Assembly (NCBI GenBank): GCA_930367205.1
Contig: CAKNEZ010000012.1
Coordinates: forward strand, 1-64,000
Length of the DNA: 64,000 bases
DNA from: Acanthosoma haemorrhoidale
Lineage: Eukaryota > Arthropoda > Insecta > Hemiptera > Acanthosomatidae
Direction of reading: 5' to 3'
This document shows, one piece after another, positions 42,546 to 50,982 of the stretch. Position 1 is the first letter of the stretch; the number at the start of each line of letters is the position of its first letter. The notes under the pieces are model-generated. The model made no database searches and had not been told where the DNA came from. It saw only the letters and a list, made by a program, of their open reading frames with translations. Both the position numbers and the translations under genes were made by a program.

Positions 42546-43763
42546 TCAGTACATTTTACGGACCAAACCGGTTCCCACCTCATATTCTACAATTTTATCG
42601 TGAAGAATAAGGCAGTAAGCCGTAGTATATGCCGGAAAGTTCTCACCCGCCTCTAGTAATACACGAATATCAATAGTCGTACTTTTTATTGCTTCAGATT
42701 GTTTAGAACAATCAATGATGGCTATAGGTGCAAATGTCTCAAAATCAGATCGTGACAGTAGAGGCTGAGAATGCCTACTATTATAATAACTCTCTTGAAA
42801 CTCAGCATACATTTCGTAGAGGAGAGCCACTTTTCCTTGTGCAAAATCTAAATTCAAATCGTCATAAGGATATTGTTCGCTATTCAGGTAGAGTTTCAAA
42901 TTTTTCAATTTGCAACTATCGAACTGACTGCTGTCTTTGGTAGCGTTTCTCGTTCGATCAGTCTGGAATGCTATAATAACATACCGCGGCTTTTCTAAAT
43001 TTGTCGATGTTTTGACAGTCCAATTTTCGTGCTGTGTTGCAGGCAAACTAGGGTATTCGTAAAGATCCCATGATCGAAACGGAATTGATATGACCTTGTT
43101 TTTGTGAACCATCTTCAGCAATCTCAGACGTTCTTGATCAGAAACACGAATATGAGGCATCTTCCAAACCACTTTGTCCAATTTTATTTGGACGTTATCA
43201 TCGCCACCCTTCACACAGTTCAAGTCCGTACTCGATCGAATCAAAACGAGTTCCTGCTTAAGATTTATTAAAATTTTTCTATAGTCCTCATATATTCCTA
43301 AGAGAATATCCAGGGGCAGGCATGCACTGAAAAATCCGTTTTTGTCTAAGGAAAGAGTATTGTTGACACCGGGCATCGTCCACCCCGCATTTTCTAGTCC
43401 TTTGACATGAGTAGGTGAAAATGATGCATGACCTTTAAGCGTTGTAGTTATTCCAGGATTTCTCACTCTATCAACTTCAATGCCATTCAATTCATATCTA
43501 ACCTCATCAAACAAAAACGCAAACGCGTTATTAGTCAATTTTGAAGTAGCTCCAGGAGTACCATCTTTTTTTAAAATTCGTCCTTCAAGATAAACATAAC
43601 TTAATGAAGGAAACGTGTAGACATCTTGTTGATGTATAGGTATTCTGATTTCGTCGGACCTGTTAAAGGTGTTCCCCGCATACGGCTGATGTGAATGATA
43701 CTGGAATTGCGTAAGGGAATCATCAAATTTTATATCTGATGTAACGCTTAGTATGTTATTCAT
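42546..43763 (-). CDS. Major capsid protein (hexon-like, double jelly roll)
   Basis: 405 residues, intact. The opening (TQFQYHSHQPYAGNTFNRS, DEIRIPIHQQDVYTFPSLSY) and the closing YCLILHDKIVEYEVGTGL match the major capsid protein of arthropod Polintons/adintoviruses, which has two jelly rolls as in adenovirus hexon. Alternating beta-strand-like stretches occur throughout and there is no membrane segment. The ATG overlaps the TGA of the 51-residue ORF (ATGA). Length is close to that of shorter family members. It would form the faces of an icosahedral particle. Confidence 0.85.
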   Translation of the reverse strand: MNNILSVTSDIKFDDSLTQFQYHSHQPYAGNTFNRSDEIRIPIHQQDVYTFPSLSYVYLEGRILKKDGTPGATSKLTNNAFAFLFDEVRYELNGIEVDRVRNPGITTTLKGHASFSPTHVKGLENAGWTMPGVNNTLSLDKNGFFSACLPLDILLGIYEDYRKILINLKQELVLIRSSTDLNCVKGGDDNVQIKLDKVVWKMPHIRVSDQERLRLLKMVHKNKVISIPFRSWDLYEYPSLPATQHENWTVKTSTNLEKPRYVIIAFQTDRTRNATKDSSQFDSCKLKNLKLYLNSEQYPYDDLNLDFAQGKVALLYEMYAEFQESYYNSRHSQPLLSRSDFETFAPIAIIDCSKQSEAIKSTTIDIRVLLEAGENFPAYTTAYCLILHDKIVEYEVGTGLVRKMY

Positions 43764-43915
43764 TTTTTCTTATTTTGTAACTGAAAACCGCACTGTTTCA
43801 AAAAGTTAGCGTTTGCACTTGTTAACTGTCTCCTCAATTTAGGATTACTAATTCTTAACATGGTTTGCTCTCTCCTTTTATAACGAGCTACACTATTATT
43901 CTGCACACCATCCAT
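43760..43915 (-). CDS. 51-residue basic peptide between penton and hexon
   Basis: An ATG at 43915, 7 nt after the penton stop, opens 51 codons rich in Arg, Lys, Gln and Asn (MDGVQNNSVARYKRREQ at the start, QLQNKKK at the end) and stops at a TGA overlapping the hexon ATG. Size, charge and place between two capsid genes resemble small core or cement peptides of adenovirus-like capsids. This is inference; no homologue is recognised. Confidence 0.55.
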   Translation of the reverse strand: MDGVQNNSVARYKRREQTMLRISNPKLRRQLTSANANFLKQCGFQLQNKKK

Positions 43916-43922
43916 GGTATAA

Positions 43923-44630
43923 TCAATCCCCATTTTTCTTCAAATGTATTCTCAATGTAACAGTTTCTCCCCTAAAGTCAATAAGTACTCCGTCTTGATC
44001 CACTAACCGAACGGTAATATTGCCAACAGTCCTCACGTTAGTAGGAAAGTAAATGATAGGATTCGGGGTTTCTATTATTTTATATCCTGGTTCTACAGCC
44101 GGAAAGAATTGATGTATGCTATGATCCGGATCTCCATTGACGTAAGACCCTGATACGATGTTACAATGAATCGAAATAGTGTTTACAGAAAGAATTTTCA
44201 CAATGCCATCTGATTCGCTGTACCGATGCACTGGGTTAATGACTTGATTGGGACGATGAAAACCCAGCAGTGGACCAATAGAATGGGGCTTGTCGGGGAA
44301 GTTGAAGTAGACCGGCTTCGTTGTTCTAAGTTCAGCCTTTAAAGTATTCTGATTTCCTCGCAGCATAAACCCCCCACCAGGTTCCTGGTGAGCAATTTCT
44401 TCGTAAAGAAAAGTATTTATAGCATCGATATCATACGATCCTTCAGGTATCTGGACCGTCGAATTTCCAAAATAAAAGTTATCGTTAACATCCTTTCTTA
44501 TATTAGGAATAGTATTATATGTGTCAAAAGATAATAACCCAACTGTATAACTTGAGCCTAATTCCAGCGGAGGTAAAAAGTTCGCATGAAGAACACTAGA
44601 ATTTCCCGTAAACGTTACTGTATAGCTCAT
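43923..44630 (-). CDS. Minor capsid protein (penton-like, single jelly roll)
   Basis: 235 residues, intact. The start (MSYTVTFTGNSSVLHANFLP, LELGSSYTVGLLSFDTYN) and the middle (YDIDAINTFLYEEI, PLLGFHRP) match the conserved penton/minor capsid of Polintons and adintoviruses. It would sit at particle vertices. It starts 12 nt after the protease stop and is followed 7 nt later by the 51-residue gene, so the whole minus-strand run from 45773 to 42546 looks like one transcription unit. Confidence 0.85.
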   Translation of the reverse strand: MSYTVTFTGNSSVLHANFLPPLELGSSYTVGLLSFDTYNTIPNIRKDVNDNFYFGNSTVQIPEGSYDIDAINTFLYEEIAHQEPGGGFMLRGNQNTLKAELRTTKPVYFNFPDKPHSIGPLLGFHRPNQVINPVHRYSESDGIVKILSVNTISIHCNIVSGSYVNGDPDHSIHQFFPAVEPGYKIIETPNPIIYFPTNVRTVGNITVRLVDQDGVLIDFRGETVTLRIHLKKNGD

Positions 44631-44642
44631 TATTATGAATGA

Positions 44643-45010
44643 TCAAAATTTATGAGAAACGTCAGCTAAATACTTTAAGCAGAGATGTCCACAAATCGGA
44701 GTATTCCACTTCTGATAACGACGTCTGTTGTAAGTTATTTGTAAACCTTTAAAGTAATCAAGTAGCTGTGGTGGTGGTTTCAAATTTCCAAACGAATCAA
44801 AGTATTTCACAAGATTATCTTTTTTTTATATAACAAACCCAATGAGAACCAGGTTCTGAACTTGTATGCAAATTTACAATAGCTGTCTCATGCTTTTTTG
44901 GATATTTAGGGAGACTATCAATCATAAATATTCCACGAAAATTTTCAATATTTAAAACTTTAGCTATATGATTTAATTCAAAATCGCTTAGCGGTTTATT
45001 CGTCAGTCAT
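44643..45010 (-). pseudogene. Adenain-like cysteine protease, frameshifted
   Basis: Motifs in order: LSDFELNHIAKVL, ENFRGIFMIDSLPK, then the catalytic His in SEPGSHWVCY, the acidic residue in KYFDSFGNLKPPP, the Gln in RRRYQ, and the catalytic Cys in CGHLCLKYL. This is the complete set for a Polinton/adenovirus maturation protease, about 120 residues. The reading frame changes within an eight-base A run (plus-strand T run at 44820-44827). The start is also broken: the ATG at 45010, overlapping the preceding TGA (ATGA), meets TAA after four codons, whereas the conserved frame is open beside it. It would process capsid precursors if whole. Confidence 0.8.
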
Positions 45011-45773
45011 ATTTTTCTCGACCTTTTTTGTCGGTTTATAAACAAACCGTAACCATTCTTATATGTTTTCAAATAAAGTCCGTTACCAACTTTCTGACCT
45101 TCTATGGCCAAATTATGCCTCTTTTGCTCATCCAATTTTAGCTTGGCTTCTTTAGCCTCATTGACCGCTTTCGCTACACTTGCGGCTCCTCCAGCCAAAG
45201 ATCCCACTGCGGAAAGTCCTGCCATCAACGCCACAAGAAATTGGAGAAAGCCCCCCTCTTTGGCAGCGGGAGAACTCTGGGCGGTAAAGGTTTTGTCTTA
45301 CCACGTAGATGCATTTTAGCCTTCTTATATGCCACCTTTGACGCGTTCAGAATAGATGATACATCATCTACTTTTGATGATTTAACCAAGTCAATGAAGA
45401 TAATCTTTTTCTTCTTTTTCTTTTTTAAACCTGATCCAATTTTTCTTTTCGCTTTCATGGCATTTGTAACTAACCAAGCCGCGGCTTTTTCTCCCCATGA
45501 CCAATCTGAAGCTTTAACTCGTTTCCAAGCATTATCAGCTAAGATTTTGTCTGCTTCCTTACGACTATCCATATCTTTATATTTGCTATAAGCTATATCG
45601 TGGTCTTTACAGGCTTTATCAAGCTGATTTATTCCACTATCACCTTTAGTTAGTCGCTTTTCTAGATCCGTACCAGGACCACAATACTGATAGCCCGGAA
45701 GATGTAATTCAATAGGCAACTTGTTTATAAAACTGTTCACTAGTCCTCTTCCTTTGTGAGCTTTACGAATCAT
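45007..45773 (-). pseudogene. Phospholipase A2-domain capsid protein with a frame break
   Basis: First frame 45773-45225: after a basic start comes LHLPGYQYCGPGTDLEKRL and LDKACKDHDIAYSKY. This is the calcium loop (CGPGT, residues 31-35) and the HD..Y catalytic site (H58, D59, Y62) of the parvovirus-type phospholipase A2 domain. Basic stretches that could act as nuclear localisation signals follow (KAKRKIGSGLKKKKKKK). A second frame continues at once with a Gly/Ala-rich hydrophobic segment (AGLSAVGSLAGGAASVAKAV) and a closing YLKTYKNGYGLF, as usual for this protein's C-terminus. The switch falls in a six-base C run (plus strand 45251-45256). The second frame has no ATG of its own, so it is not a separate gene. 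Confidence 0.82.
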
Positions 45774-45827
45774 ACTGTACTAAGAAAATGAAGAACAGAC
45801 TTATATATCTATATATACTGAAGCATA
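45774..45827. promoter_or_regulatory. 54-bp divergent intergenic promoter region
   Basis: The only sequence between the leftward capsid cluster and the rightward ATPase cluster. It contains a near-symmetric TATATATCTATATATA block (about 45802-45817), which offers TATA-like sequence on both strands. Leaders would be extremely short in both directions. Confidence 0.5.
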
Positions 45828-46550
45828 ATGCCGTCGTTTGCATTCAGAATGAAATTAGTCAAACAAGAACAACGTTTTTCCACAATCAACATTTCACCAG
45901 TTAAAGTTGATTCAGAAGGAAGACATAGTGCATTATTACCGAACACCATTCGAGCATCAATTTGCGGACCTAGCGGTTGTGGAAAGACTAATATTATTAT
46001 TGCACTTTTATTAAATCCAAATGGTTTAAAATTTAAATATGTTTATCTTTTCGGAAAAACATTACATCAGTCTAAATATCAGTATTTAAAGAGTGTCATA
46101 AATCTTGTTCCTGAAATAGGATTATATGAATTTGAAGATGCGAATGAATTGCCTCAGGAAGTTGAATCCAATTCGGTCTGTATATTCGATGATGTCACTA
46201 TGGAAAATCAAGATGTAATTAAACGGTACTTTAGCTATGGTCGTCATATGAACCTTGATTGTTTTTATTTAACACAAAGTTATGTTTGTATCCCAAGACA
46301 CCTTATCAGATGTAACATTAACTTTTTAATAGTATTTCCTCAAGATGAATTAAATTTGAAACATATTTACGAGGAGCACGTAAGCACTTCGGATTTAAAT
46401 TTCACACTTTTTAAAGAGATGTGTTCATTATGTTGGAAAGAGCCTTTTAATTACATTGTAACTGACAAGAGCAGGGACCTGAACAATGGACGTTTTCGAA
46501 AAGGAATCGATACATTCATTGTAGATATATATAAAGAGCAGTCGTGGTAG
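45828..46550 (+). CDS. FtsK/HerA-like packaging ATPase
   Basis: 240 residues, intact. Walker A is GPSGCGKTNIII (residues 47-58), Walker B VCIFDDV (117-123), and a sensor-like stretch FYLTQSY follows near 143-149. Size and motifs match the genome-packaging ATPase of Polintons and adintoviruses, which pumps DNA into the preformed capsid. It starts the rightward cluster at the divergent promoter; the next gene starts 18 nt after its TAG stop. Confidence 0.88.
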   Translation: MPSFAFRMKLVKQEQRFSTINISPVKVDSEGRHSALLPNTIRASICGPSGCGKTNIIIALLLNPNGLKFKYVYLFGKTLHQSKYQYLKSVINLVPEIGLYEFEDANELPQEVESNSVCIFDDVTMENQDVIKRYFSYGRHMNLDCFYLTQSYVCIPRHLIRCNINFLIVFPQDELNLKHIYEEHVSTSDLNFTLFKEMCSLCWKEPFNYIVTDKSRDLNNGRFRKGIDTFIVDIYKEQSW

Positions 46551-46568
46551 TAATTGTCATTAACAACC

Positions 46569-47492
46569 ATGGACCCAAAAGTCACTCGTGAGATTATAAA
46601 AACTAGTGAGATTTTGAAAAATAAATTTCGGTCATTAAAGCGTCACTACACAATGTCTCACTACAAAAGAGCTACAACAGTTTCATCCGATGATACAAAA
46701 ACTAGTACTGTGCAAACACCATTATCTCACTTAACGGTTCCCGTTCATGAGTTCATATCACCAGAAGTAGATGAGGGGGAGTATGTGACAGACGATCCAC
46801 TATCAGAAAAAGTTAAAGAATATGCTCAAACTCCAAAGGGAGATGCAGAATTTAAAGAGCGTCTCGCCGCTTTTGGAAATCTACAGAGAGAATACTTGGA
46901 TAAGATGTTGAAAGGTGATAAGACACACGACTCTCGTTACGGCATTAGAGTCATGCCTTCTGGGAGATTAGCCATTGGTGACTCGACTGATGTTCAGCTT
47001 TTCGAGAACAGTGACGATATGTCTATTAACGATGTGGTTTATGAAGGAACACCGGGATTGCTGAAGCTACTCTACTTAAAAAATCCTAAAGATTACACAG
47101 AGTCGGACTTGGATAATTATAAGAATATTTTACTCTCGACCAATGCTCACAAGAGAGGATACAGTGAGGAACAGGGGGTATTAGGAAATAGATCTGATAA
47201 ATATAGAAATATAATATCGAAGTTATTTCCACCACAAATTTTGAAACAACGCCCCCCTTCCTCCGCTTCATCAGCTTCGGGCAGGCTAACTTCAACCCGT
47301 TCTTACACTTACAAACGGGGCACTAGTCTTATGAGAGCCAATAAACCCTTGTACGAGTATTGGAACGACCCTAACCAACTTGTCGATCGACTAAGGCTGT
47401 TAATGTCTTCAACTCATGCCGGACATGAAGGACACCAAAACGAAATAGAATCAATAATTGAAGAGCTGCCAGAAGAAAATATCATATATTAA
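46569..47492 (+). CDS. DUF8207-like Polinton protein
   Basis: Start at the ATG at 46569, in the ideal context AACAACCATGG; the frame is open 15 nt further up but from TTG. 307 residues, intact. The block VVYEGTPGLLKLLYLKNPK, DYTESDLDNYKNILLSTNAH and the C-terminal YWNDPNQLVDRLRLLMSST, HQNEIESIIEEL are the family signature. The N-terminal third is charged and probably helical. The family is common in arthropod Polinton-like loci and its function is unknown; its position between ATPase and fibre-like gene suggests a structural or assembly role. Confidence 0.78.
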   Translation: MDPKVTREIIKTSEILKNKFRSLKRHYTMSHYKRATTVSSDDTKTSTVQTPLSHLTVPVHEFISPEVDEGEYVTDDPLSEKVKEYAQTPKGDAEFKERLAAFGNLQREYLDKMLKGDKTHDSRYGIRVMPSGRLAIGDSTDVQLFENSDDMSINDVVYEGTPGLLKLLYLKNPKDYTESDLDNYKNILLSTNAHKRGYSEEQGVLGNRSDKYRNIISKLFPPQILKQRPPSSASSASGRLTSTRSYTYKRGTSLMRANKPLYEYWNDPNQLVDRLRLLMSSTHAGHEGHQNEIESIIEELPEENIIY

Positions 47493-47526
47493 CGCTCACA
47501 TGTTTATATGCAGATTCAGTACAAGC

Positions 47527-47959
47527 ATGACGATAAACAAGTTCGGATCCCACATAGCGATAAAGTACAAAAAATGTTATTTTCCCTTTAGCTTATTAAA
47601 GTCTGAAAAGGATATCGATGCGCAACATTTACGAATAATCAATATTGCAAATCTAGTCTCTGCTCGCGACGCTGCCAATAAAGTGTATTGTGATAATTTA
47701 GCATTTTACTATATCGATTTAAAAAAATTGGCCTGGTAATTATATAGATGGAAAAGGAAAAAGACTGGTAAACTTTGCACAACCTAAAGATGGATCTGAT
47801 GGTGTTACCAGAAAATATTTAAACACCGTTGCTTTAACTTTGGTTGCGAATGAGTATGACTGTGCAGGCAAGAAAATAGCAAACGTTGGGGAGCCTGCAG
47901 AGGAAGCTGATGTGGTCACGCTTGGTTATCTTAACAAATTACTTAAAAAGAAGTTATAG
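47527..47959 (+). pseudogene. Fibre-like protein with two phage-tail-type repeats, frameshifted
   Basis: ATG at 47527 (MTINKFGSHIAIKYKKC). The first frame contains LRIINIANLVSARDAANKVYCDN; the second, entered at an A7 run near 47721-47727, contains KKIANVGEPAEEADVVTLGYLNK and ends KKKL at TAG 47957-47959. Both segments fit the 'I.NV..P....DA.....Y' repeat typical of phage and virus tail-fibre shafts. The integrase ATG follows the stop with no gap (TAGATG). Family assignment is by pattern only. Confidence 0.55.
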
Positions 47960-48837
47960 ATGAATTCATCATTAATAAAAAGAACTGTTGTTGACGAATT
48001 ACACAAACCGGCTCGGAAGATATATCCCCGGCGAAAGACTGAATAAATGATTTGTGGCAAATAGATCTTGTAGAAATGATACCTTATTCTCGAGAAGATA
48101 AAGGTCATAAATATTTATTAGCAGTTATAGACTGCTTTTCGAAATACGCTTGGGCTGTGGCACTAAAACAGAAAACAGCAGACAACGTGGTCAAAGCGAT
48201 GGAGAGTGTGTTTTTATCGAGTAAACAATCTGCAAAAAATATTTAAAGCGATCAGGGAAAGGAATTTTACAATTCAAAGTTTAATTCTCTGATGAAAAAA
48301 TACTCTATTAATCATTATTCTACTTTTTCCTCAATAAAGGCTTCCATTGTGGAGAGATTTAATAGAACATTGAAAGCGAAAATGTGGAAAGCATTCAGCT
48401 TACTAGGAAATTACAAATTTTTAGATATTTTACCTCAGATCCTGCTAGATTACAATACCTCATTTCATTAAACTATATGTATGAGACCAATCGATGCCCA
48501 CAATAAAAAATCTGAAAAGTACTTGTTACAAAATGTGTATTCGTCCATAACCAAATCAAATGTACAAAAGCAGAAGTTTGAAGAGGGCGATTTTGTCAGG
48601 ATATCAAAACAAAAGACAATATTTTCAAAAGACTATACACCAAATTGGTCGAGTGAAATATTTAAAGTAGTCATGATTCAGAAGACGTACCCGTACACAT
48701 ATCAACTTGAAGATCTGAAAGGGCAACCTATCAGTGGTTCCTTTTACGCTGAAGAGCTTCAAAAAGTAAAACATCCAGATGTATACCTTGTAGAAAAGGT
48801 TTTGAAAAGAAAAGGAAATAAATTATATGTAAAGTAG
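47960..48837 (+). pseudogene. Retroviral-type (rve) integrase with stops
   Basis: The N-terminus DELHKPARKIYPRRKT is typical of Polinton integrases, then a frameshift near 48040. The core frame has the first Asp in DLWQIDLVEMIPYS and the second in SDQGKEFYN; the Glu is in ASIVERFNRTLK. The C-terminal region (FVRISKQKTIF, DYTPNWSSEIFKV, YAEELQKVKHPDVYLVEKVL) is intact in the last ORF 48481-48837. Two in-frame TAA codons (48244-48246 and 48469-48471) interrupt it. The enzyme would insert the element and make the 6-bp duplication; this copy cannot without readthrough. Confidence 0.9.
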
Positions 48838-49067
48838 TTGGGATTGGAGGAACGCAGTTGGATCAACAGGAAGGATATTGCATAATGTTTGGAAGAAAAA
48901 AAAAAAACATTTATATTTGACATTTATTTTTTGTTACTACATGTTTTTCTTACATTAATAATTTTTTTACAATAATAATGATTATATTTATTTTCCCAAT
49001 CACCATACACTCTAGTTCTAATACAAAAAATCTACTGCTTTTTACATAATTGATGTCCAAGGTTAGA
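48838..49067 (+). repeat. Polinton spacer repeat, copy 1 (ends in LINE target duplication)
   Basis: From 48968 the sequence 'acaataataatgattatat...gatgtccaaggtta' (about 96 bp) recurs at 59138-59234 on the far side of the LINE. Without the LINE it would be a tandem repeat of about 116 bp between the convergent integrase and PolB genes. The last nine bases, AAGGTTAGA (49059-49067), are the LINE target duplication. Confidence 0.8.
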
Positions 49068-49258
49068 TTATTATTATTATTTGTTCCGGCATTTGTGCAC
49101 CGCGGCCTCACTGAGACCTATTGTGCGCCGTCCATGTCCCTGTCCTATATATGTGACAGGCCCACGGCCTTTGCAAATCTGAGGATACTGAATGGATCGA
49201 TCAGTTCACATAGTTTGGGGTCTACAATGCGATCACTACCAAAGTGAAGGTATCGCCT

Positions 49259-50755
49259 TCAAGCTAAGTTATCACAGTCACATATTATATGACGTGCCGT
49301 TTCTCCCTCTTTCTTGCAGAATCTGCAGATTGGTGATCCCACTATCCCCAAATTAAAGAGGTGTTTATTTAACCGACAGTGACCTGTATAGAGTCCTGTC
49401 ACACGTTTGAGTGTCCACCTGTCCATTGATAGAAGTGCTGAGCTTCTTCTCTTACAGGGTCCATTAAGAAACAGTTTCGAGTGTTCCTGTTTCTTAGTTT
49501 CTCTCCAAGAAAGTCTTGCCTTGTCCTCTAAAGCTAATTTTATACGCCTTTTAGCGTAGCTGAGGCTGATACCACATATGGGTTCAGGTGCAAGAGGTGT
49601 CTCTTCTGAGCCCACCCTTCCAAGGCCATCTGCCTTCTCATTGCCTGTGATGCCTGTGTGTCCTGGCACCCAGTCGATTCTAACCTTATTGGCTAGCGAG
49701 AGTGTGTTTAAGTTGTTTTTACACTCCTCAACCAAATAAGATCTGGTCGTATAGCTTCTCAGGGCGCCAATGGCTGCCTGGCTATCCGTGAAAATTGTGA
49801 TCAGTCTGTTTCTTACACCCTCCCCAATTAAGGTTTGGGTACAGACATTGATCGCCATCACTTCGGCCTGAAAGACCGAGGTGTGTCTACCTAAAGGAAT
49901 AGAAATCCCAGATTCTGGTTTATCTTTCCTCCATATGCCGGCCCCTGATCCGTTTTCTGTTAGTGAGCCGTCTGTATAGCAATTAATCCCATTACACAGT
50001 TTATGTGGTTTGGTCTTTGTGTTTACCGCACAGTATAAGACGTCTGTGTGTTTCTTAACTTGTAGGTCAGAGTGCATTGACAGCACCTCGTCCTCATCAA
50101 TTCTTCTGAACAAGTTCCCATGTCCCATGTGAGTCATGAATTTGGATCTTGTTCCTGATTTCGCAAGTCTGTAAGCCACGTTCAAGGCTTGCGCTTCTAC
50201 TTCTATGTGCAGTGGATTCAAGTTCAATAAGACTTCCATTGCAGCAGTAGGAGTTGTACTCATGGCACCAGTGATCATGAGACATGAAAGCCTCTGTAAT
50301 TTGCCAAGCAATGTTCTATTTTTACTAATACTACCTCTGTGCCACCACACCATAGAGGCATAGAGCACCATTGGTCTCACTGCTGCGGTATATAGCCAGA
50401 ATAACATTCTGGGTTGTAGTCCCCAGGTCCTACCCACAGCCCTTTTACATGCATAGAGGCATCGAAGTGCCTTCATAGTAGTATTCCTGATGTGTTTAGA
50501 CCAGACCAATTTTCTATCCAGAGTAACCCCTAGATGCTTTACCTCACTACAAATGCTTACCAGTGTCCCCCCTATATAGGGTGGTCTAATTATAGCATTT
50601 CTTTTGTTAGTGAAGATACAGAGATTTATCTTCTGGGGATTGATTCCTAAACCATTCTTTTCACACCAATCCCTCAAAAGATCCATCGATGCGGAAAGCA
50701 ACTCAGAAATGGTTTCTGAGAACTTGCCCCCTATGAGCACAGCAATGTCATCAGC
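49259..50755 (-). pseudogene. LINE ORF2, C-terminal part (RT thumb, RNase H, Cys/His)
   Basis: Begins directly after gypsy-3 at the second half of the YADD motif. Then SEVKHLGVTLDRKLVWSKHI and RPMVLYASMVWWHRGS (thumb), RNase H with catalytic residues in NCYTDGSLTENGSGAGI, VFQAEVMAI, IFTDSQAAIGAL and WVPGHTGITGNEKADGLG, and finally CRFCKKEGETARHIICDC. The frame is open to 49259, where an in-frame stop ends it slightly before the normal end. Gypsy-3 rules out expression as one protein. Confidence 0.92.
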
Positions 50756-50760
50756 ATATC

Positions 50761-50971
50761 TGTTGTGACAAGGGCTGAATAATGAGACACATTTTTATAT
50801 GTAATTGAATAGCGCGACACAATTTATTTACACAATGAGACATAGATATTACAAACAGAATGTATACACTCAAACAAACTGAAACCTTCTGAACACATGC
50901 CAGGTTTCGTAACACACTGTTATTTATATCAGCTAACCAAACTTATAGTTATTTATAACTGCTTCACTATA
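50761..50971 (-). repeat. Gypsy-3 3' LTR
   Basis: 211 bp; differs from the 5' LTR at 'gtaattgaatagc' against 'gtaactgaataac'. Confidence 0.93.
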
Positions 50972-50982
50972 ATCTCCCCCAC

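Noticed and set aside
45007..45234. A 75-codon ORF as a separate gene after the phospholipase gene
   Set aside because: It begins at GTG, has no ATG, and its content is the normal C-terminal part of the phospholipase-domain protein; it is the shifted continuation of the same gene.
45241..45591. 116-codon plus-strand ORF
   Set aside because: Antisense shadow of the phospholipase-domain gene, with a low-complexity Phe run from its poly-Lys stretch.
40272..48837. Reading the compact clusters as a bacterial or phage operon (contamination)
   Set aside because: TIRs, 6-bp target duplication, spliceosomal introns, Kozak-like starts and insertion of animal retrotransposons show a eukaryotic element.
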